DNA of 28,545 nucleotides from DATAYF01 sp036272735 (GTDB lineage: Bacteria > Chloroflexota > Ktedonobacteria > Ktedonobacterales > Ktedonobacteraceae): contig DATAYF010000492.1 of assembly GCA_036272735.1 (NCBI GenBank), positions 1-28,545 of the forward strand. The letters run 5' to 3'. The stretch's first letter is position 1. Every line of letters begins with the position of its first letter. This document shows positions 23,601 to 28,545 of the stretch, in pieces. A program made the translations under genes and the position numbers. A model generated the notes under the pieces. That model had not been told where the DNA came from, made no database searches, and saw nothing but the letters and a program-made list of their open reading frames with translations.

Positions 23601-24348
23601 AAGGAGAAAACTGTTGATAGATGGCAAGGAACGCGTAGATGCAGGCCGCGTAGGCCGCTGCAATAGCAATAACCGTCGAAGACGACATGGGCACAACCTG
23701 CCCGAGTACCAGGCGATAACCAGAGAAACCGACCAGGGGAATGAGCAGCGCGAAAATGGCGCTATAGATCACTGAAATGATGCGTAGATGGCGAAACTTA
23801 TATGTAGTCAAGCCTACTGCCCCAAAAATGGCATGCACCACAAAAATTGCCAGAAACGACAACAACAGGTTACGCGTCGTCGCCACAAAACTTAACGCAC
23901 CGGTGAGGATCAGAAATGCACCAAGTGAAGCCACGATATTGATGGTATGGTCAGCAACGAACGATTTTAAGCTGAAGATTGGCGCAGCAGGTTGCGCAGG
24001 ACTGCCTAAAACAGTCGTGGTCTGACGATCATCGTATACCGCTTCTAGTGGCCGCGTGACCTCCACAGCGGCCACCGGTCGAACGGTTGGTACGCTCGGC
24101 GCAACGGCGGATGGTATAGATGCTTGCAATTGTTGTAAACGAAACTGGTAACGGGCAATTAGTTTCGACACGGTGGTTTGCGCGCCGCCGTAGGCTGCCA
24201 CGCGCCGTAAATCATGGATAGACGTGGCAAGGAAGCTCGCTTCCCTGGCAGGCGCTATAGGATAGCCACAGCGCGGACACTCCTCGTCCCGCTGAGCATT
24301 GATGTTCAAGCCGCAACAATCACAACGCGGCGTCGATGATGATGCCAT
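20632..24348 (-). CDS. 1,238-residue polytopic membrane protein with N-terminal zinc ribbon
   Basis: The largest gene here, with AAAGGGG 9 nt before the ATG. A zinc ribbon opens the protein: Cys9, Cys12, Cys24, Cys27 (CDCC ... CPRCG). A soluble part to about residue 120 contains a charged, helical stretch (DLRRVAAYGG ... LIARYQFRLQQLQAS) and a Pro/Val-rich linker. From about residue 130 to the end it is almost entirely hydrophobic, with some 30 or more TM helices separated by very short loops. It resembles the large SCO7613 C-terminal-domain membrane proteins of actinobacteria and Chloroflexi in size and architecture; that is a family impression. No catalytic motif is obvious, so transport or a structural role is open. 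Confidence 0.82.
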   Translation of the reverse strand: MASSSTPRCDCCGLNINAQRDEECPRCGYPIAPAREASFLATSIHDLRRVAAYGGAQTTVSKLIARYQFRLQQLQASIPSAVAPSVPTVRPVAAVEVTRPLEAVYDDRQTTTVLGSPAQPAAPIFSLKSFVADHTINIVASLGAFLILTGALSFVATTRNLLLSFLAIFVVHAIFGAVGLTTYKFRHLRIISVIYSAIFALLIPLVGFSGYRLVLGQVVPMSSSTVIAIAAAYAACIYAFLAIYQQFSPFSYLAGIALAVADLATASALHLYFGWWPVGLLLLALPLLLFVERNNALQWPFAGSLEILRKAAQTLMWTVVAIGCLALLFSFNADLVYGLSYEFRWIAACLVWLLFAWVGLHAWLRKSLLWTLPLPYLLLLCITSLAYVLNLPPLGYACSATITAWGYALLARFVLAQGQPVQRLRFHMYLPSLLLAGIVPLIIAPSVPILVLVNAFAKVYTTLPGNAFWQILLLIASGMLSLFVLFCSTGWQKTPASSLRSACWLLLVSGVLFEWAYGVLLLSVHGRPLWWLLGMTLAVVALAVVVRRRTSAYWSNSLDVFALWGAVQTLALSLGQSSDLTATCAFLFAVISYSLIVCQRRFSILWLSCVFAIIALPFVWARPLMVLVLGLGLPFLAVGIKRSGVARWPVTMGNVVLARVSSALSWEWPLLLTGFLCGLSFALYAMIKATGGVVPASLALPFSPPLWLACLALFWYVAAVAADEREWLLGSVTFATIALLMPGDTFTVLVYLAPALLIAGWSVGRVRMRAWAWPFYASSLLSLLVMGFTGSAVAMSSSFTATFVALLIYAVLAYSLLLFERKPALSWIATVLVLWAAYLVLQDVACFGIGTTSCHVQGPAALLLLTGLVFATGCLGIVTGRVVPMVLGAWGTSGNVTVPTGGRFAWNGAWYLAAFVTLCATVGWGYAEKALLPADLVLACLLAFIAFTLLIMLIERLPEIVMLATLLVALTIWQLSLPLWQQTLVFDLLCVLTFAAQFIWRRLAPSHRLFDIGNFHLVLAGGGMALVILSNIEQGGLNASAPRLALTGACSLLVLAILLFWHGRLQSSLAWKRWCTYGSGLSLALIPAWLIAAFLPGHPDWVSLVPASYLVIVAPFLARDDSWSSAQGLGRVSALVGAVLLFLPTLWLSFHQNNIQPTMFLTLEAVALLLLGLVTRTRLFVLSGTALVIVGVMHALFIPSLGLPLSLALVIMGGCLLTIATALSLARHSLLTLWAQWK

Positions 24349-24498
24349 ATATAAGCCCCTTTAGGTATCCAATCCTAGGATGATTGTTCAGCGCACGATA
24401 AAAAATGAAGAACGCGCGAGAACATGGATAAGCAACAGATCTGTACCTAGTGTACAGGCAAAGGGACTTCTAGATGAGTGTCAAATGTACCATGTTTG

Positions 24499-25359
24499 TT
24501 AGCGTCGAAAACTATAGCGTAACAAGAGATGGCTACCCGCCAACTTTATGCTTAGTAACGTGAGCCACGGTGCCTCTTCGGGCGTAAAAGCGTGGCCCTC
24601 GACCAGCGCCGCACGATGTACATCTGGCGTTCTACCCGCGATCTGCGGAGCAAGCGTAAGAAATAACTCATCCACAACCTGCTCATCTACAAGAGAAGCC
24701 AGCAGCTTCGCACCACCCTCGAACACAGCGACACGTACACCATACTCGCGTCCCAACAACGCCAACGTCTCCTTTGGAGGTATACCCTGGCCTGACCAGC
24801 CCTGCTCTGGCTCAACCACGCGAATATCAGTGCCCGTTGGAACTTTTTGGCGTGTCAGTTGCTCGTAGCCCTGGGTGGTGGTAACGATGAGGGTGCGCAA
24901 ACCGGGTGTATGAAAGGTCGCATCCTGGAAATCGATATGACCACTGGCAGTCATGATGACGCTCATCGGCAAATGGTCACGTTTCTGCTGGCGCACGCGT
25001 AACGCGTGGTACTCAGCGGCAAGATCGGGAAAGATGAGGGATGGAATATGCACATGCCGGGCATCGTGTCCCCAGGAGCTATTGCCAAAAATGATCGCAT
25101 CAGCCTGGGCACGGAGCAGCCCCATCACCATCTGGTCGGCCTCGTTCTTGCCACTGATGACGTCACCGCTATGCTGGCCCGGCAATTCATACGAAATGAC
25201 GCCATCCAACGTTTCCACAAAGTTCGCAACGACGTACGGCAAGCCGCCCTCTGATCCTTGCTTGATCGCCATGCCGCCATCGTAGTAGCTAGCAAGCACA
25301 AGCGGCAACGTTTCTCGCGCAACTGGATCTTTCTCGTACAGGGTAATCAGCGGTTCCAC
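24499..25359 (-). CDS. RibD C-terminal-domain reductase (dihydrofolate-reductase fold)
   Basis: I start it at the GTG at 25359: AGGAGG lies 9 nt upstream and the start follows the preceding osmC-like stop codon by one base, giving 286 residues. The protein matches the RibD-C/pyrimidine-reductase family: PYVVANFVETLDGVIS near residue 40 (the V-N-x-x-x-SLDG-type start), GLLRAQADAIIFGNSSW (the dinucleotide-binding region), LIVTT and VRVAVFEGGAKLLASLVDEQVVDELFLTLAPQIAGR with the GGxxL(x)5-7 and EL(x)LTLAPxIxG motifs. Family members reduce 5-amino-6-ribosylamino-uracil phosphate or similar substrates with NAD(P)H. No riboflavin genes are nearby, so the substrate is open. Confidence 0.88.
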   Translation of the reverse strand: MEPLITLYEKDPVARETLPLVLASYYDGGMAIKQGSEGGLPYVVANFVETLDGVISYELPGQHSGDVISGKNEADQMVMGLLRAQADAIIFGNSSWGHDARHVHIPSLIFPDLAAEYHALRVRQQKRDHLPMSVIMTASGHIDFQDATFHTPGLRTLIVTTTQGYEQLTRQKVPTGTDIRVVEPEQGWSGQGIPPKETLALLGREYGVRVAVFEGGAKLLASLVDEQVVDELFLTLAPQIAGRTPDVHRAALVEGHAFTPEEAPWLTLLSIKLAGSHLLLRYSFRR

Positions 25360-25360
25360 G

Positions 25361-25858
25361 CTAGTGTGCCTCCTGATGCAGCATAATATGTTCGTTTCCA
25401 ACCTGAAGGGTAGCGCTCCACGTAATCGCAATGGACGCGCTCAAGGTCTGATGCACTGGGCAGCCTCGTGCATGCACTTTGAGTGCGCGCATAGTCGCCT
25501 CTTGCCACGCGTCCGGCACCGCCAACGTATATGCGATTGCCACCGATTGCACACGCTGCACATGGCCGATGGGCACAATATAGCCCTCAGCGGTCGCCAA
25601 AAAAGACGCTTGTTCGTAAGGGACACTGCGCCCAAGTAGCGCCCCGGCGAGGGTGCCGTACATACATGCGGCGAGCGCGGCCACAAGATGATCCAGGGCT
25701 GGTGCAACTGGCAAGCCCATGCTACTATTCGGTGCATACACCTGGTTGGTATCTGTACCATACACAATTGGTATATCAGCGTCGCCAAGGTAAGCTAGAT
25801 GGTAGCCATCACGAGAAAGCAGACGCACACGCGCAACGCGTGCCACAGGTTTTTCCAT
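25361..25858 (-). CDS. OsmC/Ohr family peroxide-detoxifying-type protein
   Basis: A 165-residue OsmC-fold protein. The ATG at 25858 has AAGGAAA about 5 nt upstream; a start ten codons earlier lacks one. Both redox cysteines are present: Cys65 in VAALAACMYGTLAG and Cys133 in HARGCPVHQTLS, the paired cysteines that reduce organic hydroperoxides in Ohr/OsmC proteins. It is immediately followed by the RibD-C-type reductase gene on the same strand (stop and start one base apart), so the two are almost certainly co-translated. A short palindrome, GACCAATATGGTC at 25883-25895, lies near its promoter region. Confidence 0.93.
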   Translation of the reverse strand: MEKPVARVARVRLLSRDGYHLAYLGDADIPIVYGTDTNQVYAPNSSMGLPVAPALDHLVAALAACMYGTLAGALLGRSVPYEQASFLATAEGYIVPIGHVQRVQSVAIAYTLAVPDAWQEATMRALKVHARGCPVHQTLSASIAITWSATLQVGNEHIMLHQEAH

Positions 25859-25882
25859 AAAGGTTTCCTTATTATGAGTTAT

Positions 25883-25895
25883 GACCAATATGGTC
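25883..25895. promoter_or_regulatory. Possible operator palindrome upstream of osmC-like gene
   Basis: GACCA-ATA-TGGTC, perfect 5-bp arms, 25 bp upstream of the ATG at 25858. Ohr/OsmC genes in other bacteria are often controlled by MarR-type OhrR regulators binding palindromes near the start; no such regulator gene is in this window. Confidence 0.25.
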
Positions 25896-26084
25896 TTTTT
25901 CTATTTTCCCCAACTGTACTCGAAGCAGGCTGCTAAATCAAGCATTGGTTGCAGCAGACTTTTGCGCCGTATCGTCAACATAAAAACCTACTCACTTATC
26001 ACATACCGCGATCAGCAGCAAAAGCGGAAACAGAATTACCATAGTTTCTTGCATGACCGGATTGGGCCAGCTAAGCTCACCAAT

Positions 26085-26113
26085 TTGACAGAACAAAGCA
26101 TCGTCGCTACAAT
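26085..26113 (+). promoter_or_regulatory. Promoter of the mannose-1-phosphate guanylyltransferase gene
   Basis: Perfect TTGACA (26085-26090), 17-nt spacer, TACAAT (26108-26113). Predicted leader about 100 nt. Confidence 0.75.
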
Positions 26114-26135
26114 CGTCCCATATACTTATGTATAA

Positions 26136-26159
26136 ATGGAGGCCACAGCCGACCTCCAT
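26136..26159 (+). promoter_or_regulatory. Small hairpin in the manC-type leader
   Basis: ATGGAGG (26136-26142) pairs with CCTCCAT (26153-26159) around a 10-nt loop. It occurs about 16 nt after the expected transcription start and could protect the 5' end of the mRNA or bind a regulator. Confidence 0.4.
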
Positions 26160-26218
26160 AAATGTGTATAATAAACCATACAAATATGACGCATATACTT
26201 TGAGGAGCGCAGTTTTTT

Positions 26219-27283
26219 ATGCAACATTTCCATGCCGTCATTTTAGCCGGTGGCAGTGGTACTCGGCTCTGGCCGCTCAGTACGCCGAGCTTTCCTAAGC
26301 AATTCCTGCCGCTTCCTAATGGGAAAAGCATGATTCAGGAAACACTGGCACGTGTTTCTCCACTGGTCACAGCCGAGCAGTCCTGGGTCGTTACCGGCCG
26401 ACTTATGGCAGACCTGGTGCATGAACATCTCCCGTCAATTCCACTAGATCACCTGCTTTGTGAGCCGATAGGACGCAACAGCGCGGCCGCGATTGCTTGG
26501 GCCGCAGAAGCGATCTCGCGCCAGGACCCGGACGCAATCTTAGGCATTTTCAGTGCTGACCACGTCATTCAGGATCAGGACGCCTTACGGGAATCGTTGC
26601 GCCTCGCCTACGAATTGGCGGAAAGCGGCCGCCTGGTCACCATTGGCTTGACGCCAACAACGCCCGAAACGGGTTATGGCTATATTCGCTTCGCAGATCC
26701 GGTGAGCATGGGCCACAACCACGAGGCCTTCCACGCCGAGCGCTTCGTGGAAAAACCCGACCTTCCAACCGCACAAAGCTACCTGGAAGATGGTCACTAT
26801 GTATGGAACGGTGGCATCTTTATCTGGAAAGCACAAACCATCCTGGCGGAAATGCGCGAACATCTGCCCGAAACGGCTAGAACCATCGCACGCATCGTCG
26901 ATGCCGCCGATACAGAGAAGGCAACCGCTATCCTGGATGAACTGTGGCCTACGCTCAGTGCCATTTCGATAGACTATGGCATCCTAGAAAAAACACAGAA
27001 CCTGGTCGTCATTCCAGCCCAAATTGGTTGGAACGATGTCGGTAACTGGGAACAATATGGAGCGCTCTTCCCCTCCGACGAACAGGGCGTACGAGCATTC
27101 GGAACGCACCAGGGACTCGGCAGCCAGAACGTGGTCGTCTACAACAATACCGACCGCCGTGTCTTTACCGTTGGCCTGGAAAACGTCATAGTAGTAGAGA
27201 TGGACGATATCACGGTTATCTGTCACAAAGACCACGTACAACGGGTAAAAGAACTGGCCGAACAACATAAAAAAATTCTGTAG
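26219..27283 (+). CDS. manC: Mannose-1-phosphate guanylyltransferase
   Basis: A 354-residue nucleotidyltransferase; GAGGAG lies about 12 nt before the ATG. The N-terminus AVILAGGSGTRLWPLSTPSFPKQFLPL has the GGxGTRLWPxS(x)nPKQF signature of GDP-mannose pyrophosphorylases, which make GDP-mannose from GTP and mannose-1-phosphate. Further motifs are FSADHVIQD (about residue 110), the FVEKPDLPTAQSYLEDGHYVWNGGIFIW stretch (about 178-205) and IDYGILEKTQNLVVIPAQIGWNDVGNWE (about 243-270). It lacks the C-terminal phosphomannose isomerase domain of bifunctional enzymes, as expected from its length. GDP-mannose feeds glycan and glycolipid synthesis. It has its own strong promoter and is followed by palindrome H7. 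Confidence 0.95.
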   Translation: MQHFHAVILAGGSGTRLWPLSTPSFPKQFLPLPNGKSMIQETLARVSPLVTAEQSWVVTGRLMADLVHEHLPSIPLDHLLCEPIGRNSAAAIAWAAEAISRQDPDAILGIFSADHVIQDQDALRESLRLAYELAESGRLVTIGLTPTTPETGYGYIRFADPVSMGHNHEAFHAERFVEKPDLPTAQSYLEDGHYVWNGGIFIWKAQTILAEMREHLPETARTIARIVDAADTEKATAILDELWPTLSAISIDYGILEKTQNLVVIPAQIGWNDVGNWEQYGALFPSDEQGVRAFGTHQGLGSQNVVVYNNTDRRVFTVGLENVIVVEMDDITVICHKDHVQRVKELAEQHKKIL

Positions 27284-27314
27284 GAAAGAGTTGTTGGAGA
27301 TACCGCGGTAACAC

Positions 27315-27382
27315 ACGCTGTATGCATAGATAAGCGCTGATAGCCCCATGGGGCCATCAGCGCTTATCTATGCATACAGCGT
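27315..27382. repeat. 68-bp palindrome H7 (33-bp arms, one mismatch)
   Basis: Arms 27315-27347 and 27350-27382 pair except one A-C mismatch; the centre CCCCATGGGG is itself palindromic. It starts 31 bp after the manC-type stop codon. Its inner 50 bp (27324-27373) align without gaps to H1 and H2. Confidence 0.93.
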
Positions 27383-27412
27383 ATTTCTGCACACATGTGA
27401 CGCTTTTTCGTA

Positions 27413-27441
27413 TTGTTTGCTTACCAAAAACCGGTTACAAT
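27413..27441 (+). promoter_or_regulatory. Candidate promoter of the sugar isomerase-like gene
   Basis: TTGTTT (27413-27418), 17-nt spacer, TACAAT (27436-27441), 39 bp before the start codon. Confidence 0.55.
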
Positions 27442-27480
27442 TACGGCGTGTGCAATAGAGCAGAGAAAGGTGACGTTTTT

Positions 27481-28389
27481 ATGAAACTAGGGTTCCTCAC
27501 TGGAAATATCAGCGATATCGAAAAGGCGGCCCAGCTTGGCTTCGATGCTGTGGAGTTATCGGCAGACGCCTTCGGAAACGCAATGCAGGGTGAGTTGAAT
27601 ACAGAGCGTATCGTCGAAGCCAAAACGCAGAGCGAAAAGCACGGCGTCGCGATTACCGCACTGGCCTATTATCGGCTCGCTGCTGGAGCGTCTTCAATCG
27701 ATGCAGTTACAACGGCCTACGAGCGTGTCTTTGCGGCTGCGGCTGCTCTGGGCGTACATACCATTGCCAGTATGGGCGGCTTCGATGCCAGCCTGGACTG
27801 GAAAGGCAATATTCAGCTTTTCGCGGACCGCTTTGGTCCCGTGGCGCAGCGCGCGGAACAACACGGCATGCGTGTTGCCGTCGAAAATTGGATGGGCTTT
27901 GGGGGTCGCGTGCCATTCAAGCCGGTGAATATTGGCGGTTCGCCCGATACATGGGATGATATGTTCAACGCCGTACCCTCGCCAGCGCTGGGCCTCGAAT
28001 TCGATCCATCTCATCTCTACTGGCAGGGCATCGACCATTTGCGTGCGTTGCGCGAGTACAAGGATCGCGTGTATCACGTGCACGCAAAGGATACGGAGAT
28101 GCTGCCTGAGCGCCGATATCGTGGCGGCATCAATGGCGACTACTTTCGCTTCCGCATTCCCGGTTATGGTGAGATAAACTGGACGGCCTTCATCTCCGCA
28201 CTCAACGAAATTGGGTACGATAGTAGCGTCGCCATCGAGCACGAAGATCCCATCTATTCTGGCGAACGCTTCGATGAAGGCCTGGTACGTGGTCGGCAAG
28301 TGCTGTATCCACTGATCCATCCAGGTCAGCAACCCAATCATGAAAGCGCGTTTATGAAGGATCAGCGCGTTGGTAGCAGACAAAGTTAA
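27481..28389 (+). CDS. Xylose-isomerase-like TIM-barrel protein (sugar phosphate isomerase/epimerase family)
   Basis: A 302-residue protein. I start it at the ATG at 27481, with AAAGGTGA about 9 nt upstream and MKLGFLTGN as a typical first strand of this family; a longer frame reaching 27370 would include the promoter. Motifs run in barrel order: GFDAVELSADAFG, LAYYRLAAG, VAVENWMGFGG (metal-ligand Glu), GLEFDPSHLYWQGID (Asp/His), VYHVHAKDTEMLP (His) and AIEHEDPIYSG (Glu). These are the divalent-metal ligands of AP-endonuclease-2/xylose isomerase TIM barrels. Members isomerise or epimerise sugars, inosose or hydroxypyruvate; the substrate here is not clear. Strongly terminated downstream. Confidence 0.9.
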   Translation: MKLGFLTGNISDIEKAAQLGFDAVELSADAFGNAMQGELNTERIVEAKTQSEKHGVAITALAYYRLAAGASSIDAVTTAYERVFAAAAALGVHTIASMGGFDASLDWKGNIQLFADRFGPVAQRAEQHGMRVAVENWMGFGGRVPFKPVNIGGSPDTWDDMFNAVPSPALGLEFDPSHLYWQGIDHLRALREYKDRVYHVHAKDTEMLPERRYRGGINGDYFRFRIPGYGEINWTAFISALNEIGYDSSVAIEHEDPIYSGERFDEGLVRGRQVLYPLIHPGQQPNHESAFMKDQRVGSRQS

Positions 28390-28404
28390 CTGCTCTGTTT
28401 TCTT

Positions 28405-28469
28405 CAACAAGCCGCCGCAGGAGCCCCCTGGATTCATCCATGGGGAGGAATGCGGCGTTCCTTTTGTTG
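28405..28469 (+). terminator. Strong hairpin terminator after the sugar isomerase-like gene
   Basis: Stepwise stem: CGCCGCA (28413-28419) with TGCGGCG (28451-28457), CCCC (28424-28427) with GGGG (28442-28445), and TGGAT with ATCCA at the tip; TTCCTTTTGTTG follows. The GGATTCATCC tip with GGGGAGGAATG after it is also reminiscent of IS200/IS605 right ends. Confidence 0.75.
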
Positions 28470-28502
28470 TGGTGGGGAGAGGAGGTTCAGGCAACCACTC
28501 TC

Positions 28503-28531
28503 TTGACAGGTAGCAGTGAATGTGGTACGTT
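28503..28531 (+). promoter_or_regulatory. Possible promoter at the window end
   Basis: TTGACA (28503-28508), 17-nt spacer, TACGTT (28526-28531). An ATG lies at 28540, just where transcription would start, so a leaderless gene is conceivable, but the sequence ends there. Confidence 0.35.
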
Positions 28532-28545
28532 TGTTCTCATGAAAC

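Larger units (their letters stand above)
25859..26218. other. Divergent intergenic region, 360 bp
   Basis: It separates the minus-strand osmC-like pair from the plus-strand guanylyltransferase gene. It holds the palindrome at 25883, the promoter at 26085-26113 and a leader hairpin at 26136-26159. I see no coding sequence or RNA gene in it. Confidence 0.6.

Noticed and set aside
24421..24496. AACATGG/CCATGTT pair and a small CTGTAC/GTACAG hairpin between the large membrane protein and reductase genes
   Set aside because: Short arms, no T-tract and no relation to the long palindromes.
27301..27310. TACCGCGGTA palindrome before H7
   Set aside because: Perfect but only 10 bp and not repeated elsewhere at an informative place; likely chance.
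28483..28500. GAGGAGGTTCAGGCAACC as a third IS630 end
   Set aside because: Matches the IS terminal repeat at only about 13 of 18 positions, lacks the TA border, and the following bases do not match the element.

Overview
The window (28,545 bp) looks like an ordinary chromosomal stretch of a large-genome, free-living bacterium. The mix fits a Ktedonobacteria-type Chloroflexota best: zinc-ribbon plus membrane proteins, a GH15 glucoamylase/trehalase-like enzyme, an IS630-type element, and loosely packed genes with big palindromes between them. That assignment is inference from gene style only; no rRNA or marker phylogeny is available here. Promoters match the normal sigma-70 type (TTGACA/TTGACG, 17-nt spacer, TACAAT/TATGAT), and most genes have clear AGGAG-type ribosome binding sites, which I used to correct several starts.

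Layout. 1-3.4 kb: three membrane-anchored proteins of unknown role, two with an N-terminal zinc ribbon. 3.5-6.6 kb: a QueD/6-pyruvoyl-tetrahydropterin synthase homologue, a small SCP2 sterol-carrier domain protein, a double-HTH regulator and a DUF1786 actin-fold protein. 6.8-14.5 kb, all on the plus strand: GH15 glycoside hydrolase, a possible mini-gene, the ribosome-associated GTPase TypA/BipA, a glutaredoxin-like DUF836 protein, a DUF2085 membrane protein, the tRNA methylthiotransferase MtaB with an unusually long linker, and a lipoprotein with a Vgb-like beta-propeller. 14.6-17.1 kb: a mobile-element patch, with a decayed IS630-type remnant, a DUF4253 gene, and a second IS630 element complete at both ends (TA duplications, matching terminal repeats) whose transposase is spread over more than one reading frame. 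17.2-25.9 kb, all minus strand: S9 prolyl-oligopeptidase, a very acidic protein, a 1,238-residue polytopic membrane protein with a zinc ribbon, and a tightly coupled OsmC - RibD-C-type reductase pair. 26.2-28.4 kb, plus strand: mannose-1-phosphate guanylyltransferase and a xylose-isomerase-like TIM-barrel protein.

The genes do not form one pathway: they are housekeeping (translation, tRNA modification), carbohydrate metabolism and cell-envelope functions in short transcription units. Likely units are DUF2085-mtaB-propeller lipoprotein and osmC-reductase.

The most interesting signal is not a gene. Between genes lie long, nearly perfect palindromes (arms 22-33 bp). Three of them (at 1950, 2033 and 27324) are exactly 50 nt, align without gaps, and differ from each other by changes that are almost all compensated in the opposite arm. 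A fourth shares their outer box, sits on top of three tandem 29-bp repeats, and appears to have been built from the last repeat. Other points worth checking: an attenuator-like leader before typA, a duplicated gene end that carries a consensus -10 box, and IS630 insertion into the arm of an inverted repeat.
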